A DNA stretch of 64,000 nucleotides. Source: Aquisalinus flavus (GTDB taxonomy: Bacteria > Pseudomonadota > Alphaproteobacteria > Caulobacterales > Parvularculaceae). The stretch spans positions 186,001-250,000 of the forward strand of contig NZ_CP042288.1 of the NCBI RefSeq assembly GCF_022559625.1, in the 5' to 3' direction. Below, one piece after another: positions 59,834 through 64,000 of this stretch. The notes beneath the pieces are model-generated. The model made no database searches. It saw only the letters and a list, made by a program, of their open reading frames with translations, and was not told the DNA's origin. The stretch's first letter is position 1. Every line of letters starts with the position of its first letter. The position numbers and the translations under genes were made by a program.

Positions 59834-60883
59834 ATGACTGGCATTCATACTGCGGCCATGACAGACGATATCTGGAACGACACCCCTTCCGTGCCGGTCT
59901 ACCATGATGTCGACCGGGCGCTTTTTGAAAACGAGATCAAGCCGGCCAATTGCCCGGTGCTGATGAAGGGTCTTGGTGCTCATTGGCCCCTGGTCGAAAA
60001 AGGCAGGCAGGGGCCGGAAGCCCTTGCTGCCTATCTCCGGTCTCACGCCAATACCCAGCCGGTCCAGGCCTTTATCGGGGCCGCTGCGATCGAGGGGCGG
60101 TTTGCCTATACGGACGATCTGAAAGGCTTCAATTTCGAGCGGCAGGCGATGCCTGTCGGCGACCTGCTCGACGCCCTGCTGGCGCGGCTGGATGAGGAAG
60201 GCGATGCACTCTATGCCGGTGGCATACCGGTGCCAGCCCATCTGCCGACCATGGATGCGGACAACCCGATGCCGCTGCTCGAACCCGGCTCCGACCGGCT
60301 CGTCTCCGCCTGGATCGGCAACCGCACGCGCATCCCGGCGCATTGGGACCTGCCGCAGAATATCGCCGTCGTCGCCGCCGGCCGCCGCCGCTATACGCTG
60401 TTCCCCATAGAACAGGTGGCAAATCTCTATGTCGGTCCGCTCGACCTGACCCTCGCCGGGCAACCTTCAAGCCTTGTCGATTTCCATGCGCCGGATTTCG
60501 GGCGTTTCCCGAAATTCCGGGAGGCCATGAAGGCCGCGCAGATCGCCGATCTCGAACCCGGCGATGCTGTCTATGTGCCGCCGATGTGGTGGCACCATGT
60601 GGAGAGCTTCACGTCGTTTGGCATGCTGATGAATTACTGGTGGCGCGAAGGGCCGGACTATATGGTGACGCCGTTTTTCACGCTCCTCCATGCCCTGACG
60701 ACCCTGCGCGACCTGCCGGCGCCGGAAAGAGCGGCCTGGCGGGTGATGTTCGACCACTACATCTTCCGGCTCGATGGCGAGCCGATGGACCACGTGCCGA
60801 TGGACGCCCGCGGCATCTTTGCCGACATGACCCCTGATAATTTGCGCCGCCTCAAAGGGTTTCTGGCCAGCAAGCTGCAGTAG
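59834..60883 (+). CDS. Cupin-like (JmjC-type) domain protein, putative 2OG/Fe(II) oxygenase
   Basis: A 349-aa cupin_8 protein. The facial-triad start is HWD in TRIPAHWDLPQNIAVVAAGRRR (about residues 170-190) followed by RRRYTLFP; the distal His is in YVPPMWWHHVESF (about 247-259). These proteins hydroxylate protein side chains with 2-oxoglutarate and O2, or are of unknown substrate. ATG 59834 and ATG 59858 (MTDDIW) are both possible starts, neither with a strong ribosome site. No TonB receptor or tryptophan halogenase, common partners of this group, is adjacent. Confidence 0.82.
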   Translation: MTGIHTAAMTDDIWNDTPSVPVYHDVDRALFENEIKPANCPVLMKGLGAHWPLVEKGRQGPEALAAYLRSHANTQPVQAFIGAAAIEGRFAYTDDLKGFNFERQAMPVGDLLDALLARLDEEGDALYAGGIPVPAHLPTMDADNPMPLLEPGSDRLVSAWIGNRTRIPAHWDLPQNIAVVAAGRRRYTLFPIEQVANLYVGPLDLTLAGQPSSLVDFHAPDFGRFPKFREAMKAAQIADLEPGDAVYVPPMWWHHVESFTSFGMLMNYWWREGPDYMVTPFFTLLHALTTLRDLPAPERAAWRVMFDHYIFRLDGEPMDHVPMDARGIFADMTPDNLRRLKGFLASKLQ

Positions 60884-60908
60884 CCGGTCGCGAAAGTTCG
60901 TGGCCTGA

Positions 60909-62123
60909 TCAGGGAAGAAACGGGTCCTCGATCATCTGGGCAGATCGTAACCAGAATTCCTCGTCAAAGCCCGGGATTTCCAGGTTGGCGATGAACTGGC
61001 GGGCGCCGGCTTCCCAGTTGAACTTCATCGAATGCTGGCGGCAGGCTTCCGGGTCGCGATTTTCCAGCGCCGTCATGCACGCCGTTTTCAGATCCTCGTC
61101 AAGGCAGCCGGCACCGGCGGGGGCATCGGCCATGATCTCCGCGGGGCCACGCACCGGATAGGCGGCCACCGGCACGCCGCAGGCGAGCGCCTCGACATTG
61201 ACGAGACCGAATGTGTCCGTGCGGGACGGGAAGACGAAGACGTCCGTCGCTGAATAGTACTTTACCAGCTCCTCGCCAAACTGCGGCCCGGCGAAGTGGA
61301 CGTTCTTGCCCTTGTACTTGACCCTGAGTTCGGCCTCCTGCGGCCCGGCGCCGACCAGCACCTTGGTGCCCGGGAGGTCGAGATCGAGGAAATCCTCCAG
61401 CGACTTCTCGACGGCGAGGCGTCCGACATAGGTGAAAATCGGTTTGGGCAGGTCTGCCATCACGTCTGACGGGGTCGGCTTGAAGATCTTGGTGTCAACC
61501 CCGCGCGCCCAGAGTTTCATATTGGTGAAGCCGCGGCCCTCCAGTTCGTCCATCAGGCCGGGCGTTGCGACCATCATCGTCTCGCCATGCTTGTGGAAGT
61601 CCCTCAGCAGGGCATAGCCCCACTCGACCGGGAAGCGGAACCGCTCATAGGTGTATTCGGCAAAGCGGGTGTGAAAGCTGGTCGTATAGGGATAGGACCG
61701 GCGGCGGCAGAAGCGCCGGGCGGCACGGCCGAGGGGACCCTCGGTCGCGATATGAACCGCATCCGGCTTGAAGTCGTTGATCATCTTGGCAACCTTGCGG
61801 TTGGGGAACAGCGACAGCCGGATTTCGGGATAGGTCGGCATCGGCATCGACTTGAAGTCGAGCGGCGTGATGTACATCACCTTGTTGCCCTTGGCCGTGA
61901 GGATACGCCCGAGCGTGTCGAGGGTGGTCACCACGCCGTTGAGTTGCGGTTTCCAGGCATCGGTAACGATCACGATCTTCAGTCCGCTTTCCGGATTTGG
62001 CATCGTGAATTTCTGTTTTGCCCGTGTCAGCCGGGCCATCCCCGCGCCCAGACGGTTCAGGGCACCCCGCTTCTTGCTGGTGGTAGCGGTTTCGGCCTCT
62101 GTCGGTTTATCTGTTTCCGTCAT
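60909..62123 (-). CDS. GT4-type glycosyltransferase
   Basis: A 404-aa GT-B glycosyltransferase. N-terminal domain begins LKIVIVTDAWKPQLNGVVTT (about residues 48-67), the linker and acceptor region HIATEGPLGRAARRFCRRR (about 124-142), and the C-terminal donor site FTYVGRLAVEKSLEDFL (about 229-245) and FVFPSRTDTFGLVNVEALACGVPV (about 291-314) with the EX7E-type motif. The sequence is near the alpha-mannosyl/glucosyl-diacylglycerol transferase group, so a glycolipid product is possible. The basic N-terminal 40 residues may bind the membrane. Single-gene unit on the minus strand. Confidence 0.88.
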   Translation of the reverse strand: MTETDKPTEAETATTSKKRGALNRLGAGMARLTRAKQKFTMPNPESGLKIVIVTDAWKPQLNGVVTTLDTLGRILTAKGNKVMYITPLDFKSMPMPTYPEIRLSLFPNRKVAKMINDFKPDAVHIATEGPLGRAARRFCRRRSYPYTTSFHTRFAEYTYERFRFPVEWGYALLRDFHKHGETMMVATPGLMDELEGRGFTNMKLWARGVDTKIFKPTPSDVMADLPKPIFTYVGRLAVEKSLEDFLDLDLPGTKVLVGAGPQEAELRVKYKGKNVHFAGPQFGEELVKYYSATDVFVFPSRTDTFGLVNVEALACGVPVAAYPVRGPAEIMADAPAGAGCLDEDLKTACMTALENRDPEACRQHSMKFNWEAGARQFIANLEIPGFDEEFWLRSAQMIEDPFLP

Positions 62124-62270
62124 TCAAACCTTCCGGGTGAGTCGTTTCAGGCATAGTACTGCCAAAAGCAGTCGCGGCAAATCCAATTCTCCGAGCGCAA
62201 AAACTCGTTAAGTCTAGAATTCATACTGAGTATTTAGCATAAAAAACCTTAGAAGGTGTCTAAAGTGACA

Positions 62271-62451
62271 TATAATATCAACCTATATGAAATAAATGGC
62301 GGTTTGTGTCTTTGTACTGTTGCGCCGCAAAATTGCTATCGCGTGCCTAAAAAAAATGAGTACTATCATAGTCGACGTTTCGACGTCATGCCCTTCCTGG
62401 GCGTTTCCTCCCTATTAAACTTGCCGCGGCTCTGAGCCGCGGCTTTTTTTT
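62271..62451 (+). ncRNA. Candidate small RNA with its own terminator
   Basis: A textbook terminator (62423-62451: GCCGCGGCTC-T-GAGCCGCGGC, then eight T) points along the plus strand, but no plus-strand gene lies between the cupin gene (stop 60883, 1.5 kb away) and cpdR. A perfect TATAAT at 62271-62276 could be its -10 (the -35 is poor). The predicted RNA, about 62283-62451, has a small hairpin GTCGA-CGTT-TCGAC and an exposed pyrimidine stretch TTTCCTCCCTATT, like an anti-Shine-Dalgarno loop. The minus-strand genes on both sides do not account for the terminator. The gap 62124-62510 holds nothing else that I can see, apart from a short unconvincing 20-codon reading frame at 62356. Confidence 0.4.
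62423..62451 (+). terminator. Rho-independent terminator without an upstream plus-strand gene
   Basis: GCCGCGGCTC/GAGCCGCGGC with a single-base (effectively 7-base) loop, then eight T. On the minus strand no T-run follows, so it does not serve the N-formylglutamate amidohydrolase gene well. Confidence 0.85.
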
Positions 62452-62510
62452 GGGGCTATGATAGCGCTCCCGCCCGAAGCGGGCGCAAGTATCGTTCTCC
62501 AATCCAGGGT

Positions 62511-63425
62511 CTATTCGGCCGCCTGCCGCACGGTGAGGGCGCCAGGGTCTATTTTCAGAAAGTCAGCGAAGATTGCGGTCAGGGCAGAGCGCAGCACGGT
62601 GAAACCTGCTGTGCGGGTGATGCGCGCCTCGTCGAGATAGAGGCTGCGATTGATTTCGATCTGCAGCACGTGGACGCCGCCTGCCGGATTGCCGTAATAC
62701 TGGGTGACATGGCCGCCGGCATAGGGGGCGTTCTGAGCCACCGCGTAACCCTGATCGTTGAGCAGTCCCTGGACGAGGCTCACCAGCGCCGGCGAGCAGG
62801 ACGCGCCGTAGCGATCGCCCAGCACGAAGTCGACATTGCTTTTGCGCTGCCTGTTCCAGACATGGCGCGACGGCATCGAGTGGCAATCGATCAGGATGGC
62901 GCAGCCGAAGCGGTCCATGCTCTCGTCAATCAGCTCCTGCAGCGCGACGTGATAGGGCCGGTAATAGTGTTGGAGCCGCCGTTCGCTCTCCGACAGTGGC
63001 AGTTTCTTGCGATAGATCGACAGGCCATCGGCGGCGAGGCGGGGAATGACCCCGAACCCGGCAAGCACGCGGTTCGATCGGGTATCGCTGTCCGACGACA
63101 ACTGTTCGGCAAAAATCAGCGGATCGAGCTCATTCGCTGCCCGGTTCACATCAACGAATGCGCGCGGGAACAGCGCCTTCAGGAACGGCGCGCCCAGCCC
63201 CGGCACCATGTCGACAAGCAGGTCGACATAGCTGTCTTCGGACCGGCGCAGCGTGTGCAGGTCGAGAACGCTGTCCTTCAAAAAGGCGGCGGGATAGCGG
63301 CGGCCGGAATGGGGCGAGGCGAAAATGAAGGGCGCTGACCACTGTACGGGCCGCACGATTTCTATCGGGGCAAAACGCTCCTGCATGTCGTGGCCGGTCA
63401 GCCTGTCTGTCGGTCGCGAAGCCAT
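62511..63425 (-). CDS. N-formylglutamate amidohydrolase
   Basis: A 304-aa zinc amidohydrolase of the FGase family. Conserved elements are PFIFASPHSGRRYP (about residues 31-44, with the metal His), RSEDSYVDLLVD (about 61-72), LFPRAFVDVNRAANELDP (about 85-102), LIDCHSMPS (about 177-185) and the C-terminal VHVLQIEINRSLYLDE. In histidine degradation it is HutG, but no other hut gene is near. Its placement next to cpdR recurs in other alphaproteobacteria as I recall, so a housekeeping role in formyl-peptide or amide metabolism is also possible. Confidence 0.9.
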   Translation of the reverse strand: MASRPTDRLTGHDMQERFAPIEIVRPVQWSAPFIFASPHSGRRYPAAFLKDSVLDLHTLRRSEDSYVDLLVDMVPGLGAPFLKALFPRAFVDVNRAANELDPLIFAEQLSSDSDTRSNRVLAGFGVIPRLAADGLSIYRKKLPLSESERRLQHYYRPYHVALQELIDESMDRFGCAILIDCHSMPSRHVWNRQRKSNVDFVLGDRYGASCSPALVSLVQGLLNDQGYAVAQNAPYAGGHVTQYYGNPAGGVHVLQIEINRSLYLDEARITRTAGFTVLRSALTAIFADFLKIDPGALTVRQAAE

Positions 63426-63559
63426 GATCCTGATCTAGCAGCCTTATGCCGTTTTGGCAGCATGTTTTCCGTCGGTTTCATAAAGGCACTCATTTGCCCG
63501 GCGAATCAATAACGGTTTGGGGAAAAAGAGCCTGCCCACAGGAGATGAGTGACTGCCAA

Positions 63560-63574
63560 TTAAGAGCGTGTTAA
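63560..63574 (+). promoter_or_regulatory. CtrA-type binding site upstream of cpdR
   Basis: TTAA-GAGCGTG-TTAA matches the CtrA consensus TTAA-N7-TTAA exactly, 74 bases before the cpdR start. Position and consensus support control of cpdR by the cell-cycle regulator CtrA. Confidence 0.65.
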
Positions 63575-63647
63575 GCCTGATCGGTCTATCAAGGGCAGCG
63601 AAAAAAACATAATGTCTGTGTGACGACCACTAGAGGGTGACTTGAGT

Positions 63648-64000
63648 ATGGCGGCGATCCTGTTGGCAGAAGACGATGAGAGCATGCGCTCTTTTCTGAA
63701 AAAAGCGCTGGAAAAAGCGGGCCATAGCGTGGTCGACGCAGGCCAGGGGGATGAGGCGCTGACCGAATTGCAGTTGCGCGAATTCGACCTGTTGCTGACC
63801 GATATCGTCATGCCGGTCATGGACGGCATCGAACTGGCGCGCCGTGCTTCCGAAATCGATCCCGACATGAAGATCATGTTCATCACCGGCTTTGCCGCCG
63901 TCGCGCTGAACCCGGCCAACAGAGCGCCAGAAGACGCCAAGGTGCTGTCCAAGCCGTTCCACCTCAAGGATCTCGTCAACGAGGTCGACCGCATGATCGC
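63648..64000 (+). CDS. cpdR: Response regulator CpdR (3' end beyond the window)
   Basis: A single-domain receiver that, when unphosphorylated, primes ClpXP at the cell pole for cell-cycle proteolysis (of CtrA, PdeA and others). The 117 residues present start MAAILLAEDDESMRSFLKKA; the phospho-acceptor is Asp52 in LLLTDIVMPVMDG, the acidic pair is Glu8/Asp9/Asp10, Thr is in MFITGFAAVALNP and Lys in VLSKPFHLKDL. FAAVALNP is a CpdR signature. The gene runs off the right edge only near its C-terminus, so a few residues are missing. A CtrA box lies upstream. Confidence 0.95.
   Translation, partial: MAAILLAEDDESMRSFLKKALEKAGHSVVDAGQGDEALTELQLREFDLLLTDIVMPVMDGIELARRASEIDPDMKIMFITGFAAVALNPANRAPEDAKVLSKPFHLKDLVNEVDRMI

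Noticed and set aside
1..64000. tRNA, rRNA or CRISPR elements
   Set aside because: I looked for T-loop sequences and regularly spaced direct repeats and found none that would stand.

Overview
The window is a gene-dense, GC-rich stretch of an alphaproteobacterial chromosome. The evidence is: a CpdR-type response regulator with a CtrA-type box (TTAA-N7-TTAA) in front of it; promoter motifs of the alphaproteobacterial general-stress sigma factor EcfG (GGAAC-N16/17-CGTT); the rpmH-rnpA-yidC-ysxC block; a TldD/PmbA-CysQ-DUF4170 block; and a glycine-cleavage operon with P protein split into GcvPA and GcvPB, which I associate with the Caulobacter/Parvularcula/sphingomonad side rather than the Rhizobiales. 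I cannot name a genus. There is no phage, plasmid, IS element, CRISPR array, rRNA or tRNA that I can recognise; nearly everything is core or semi-core chromosome.

Layout. 0-5 kb: an unknown protein, a four-TM membrane protein, a flavin monooxygenase, an M42 peptidase and two lipoproteins. 5-7 kb: divergent icd and a TrmJ-type methyltransferase. 7-11.2 kb: two secreted enzymes on the minus strand (GH51 arabinofuranosidase; TolB-propeller/CehA-McbA metallohydrolase). 11.3-13.7 kb: a decayed patch with the 3' remnant of an EamA transporter, two tandem mini-GNATs, a queuosine-precursor transporter and a trkH pseudogene. 13.8-17.8 kb: otsA-otsB-GH15 trehalose operon. 18-27.6 kb: SET protein, rpsD, then a long minus-strand run (54-aa membrane peptide, AI-2E transporter, CGFS glutaredoxin, aldo/keto reductase, transaldolase, YihY/BrkB, ysxC, yidC, rnpA, rpmH).

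27.8-39 kb: DUF547 protein, a mercuric-reductase-like flavoprotein, an orphan histidine kinase, then a cluster of small, mostly uncharacterised envelope proteins (Fur-box divergent pair, DUF2852, 52-aa membrane peptide, two TM-anchored Ala-rich coiled-coil proteins, YHS protein, Hpt protein, host-attachment-family protein) surrounding a HerA-like ATPase. Several of these carry EcfG-like promoters. 39-48 kb: VWA protein, tdk flanked by paired palindromic repeats, a sugar aminotransferase/dehydrogenase pair, class II DAHP synthase, secreted MBL-fold hydrolase, nadE. 48.6-53.3 kb: secreted protein, PTP-like phosphatase, DUF4170, cysQ, pmbA, MipA/OmpV. 53.3-58.1 kb: tandem glycine riboswitch plus gcvT-gcvH-gcvPA-gcvPB. 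58.2-64 kb: membrane-anchored glutamate-synthase-domain protein, JmjC-like cupin, GT4 glycosyltransferase, a candidate sRNA, N-formylglutamate amidohydrolase and cpdR (cut by the window end).

The most interesting signals are non-coding or regulatory: the set of EcfG-type promoters before uncharacterised envelope genes, a Fur box between two unknown genes, an orphan plus-strand terminator that implies a small RNA, a glycine riboswitch whose second aptamer has a weakened P2 helix, a perfect 27-bp inverted-repeat element with outward-facing TTGACA, and two degraded transporter genes within 2.5 kb. I found no clear-cut new defence or mobile system.
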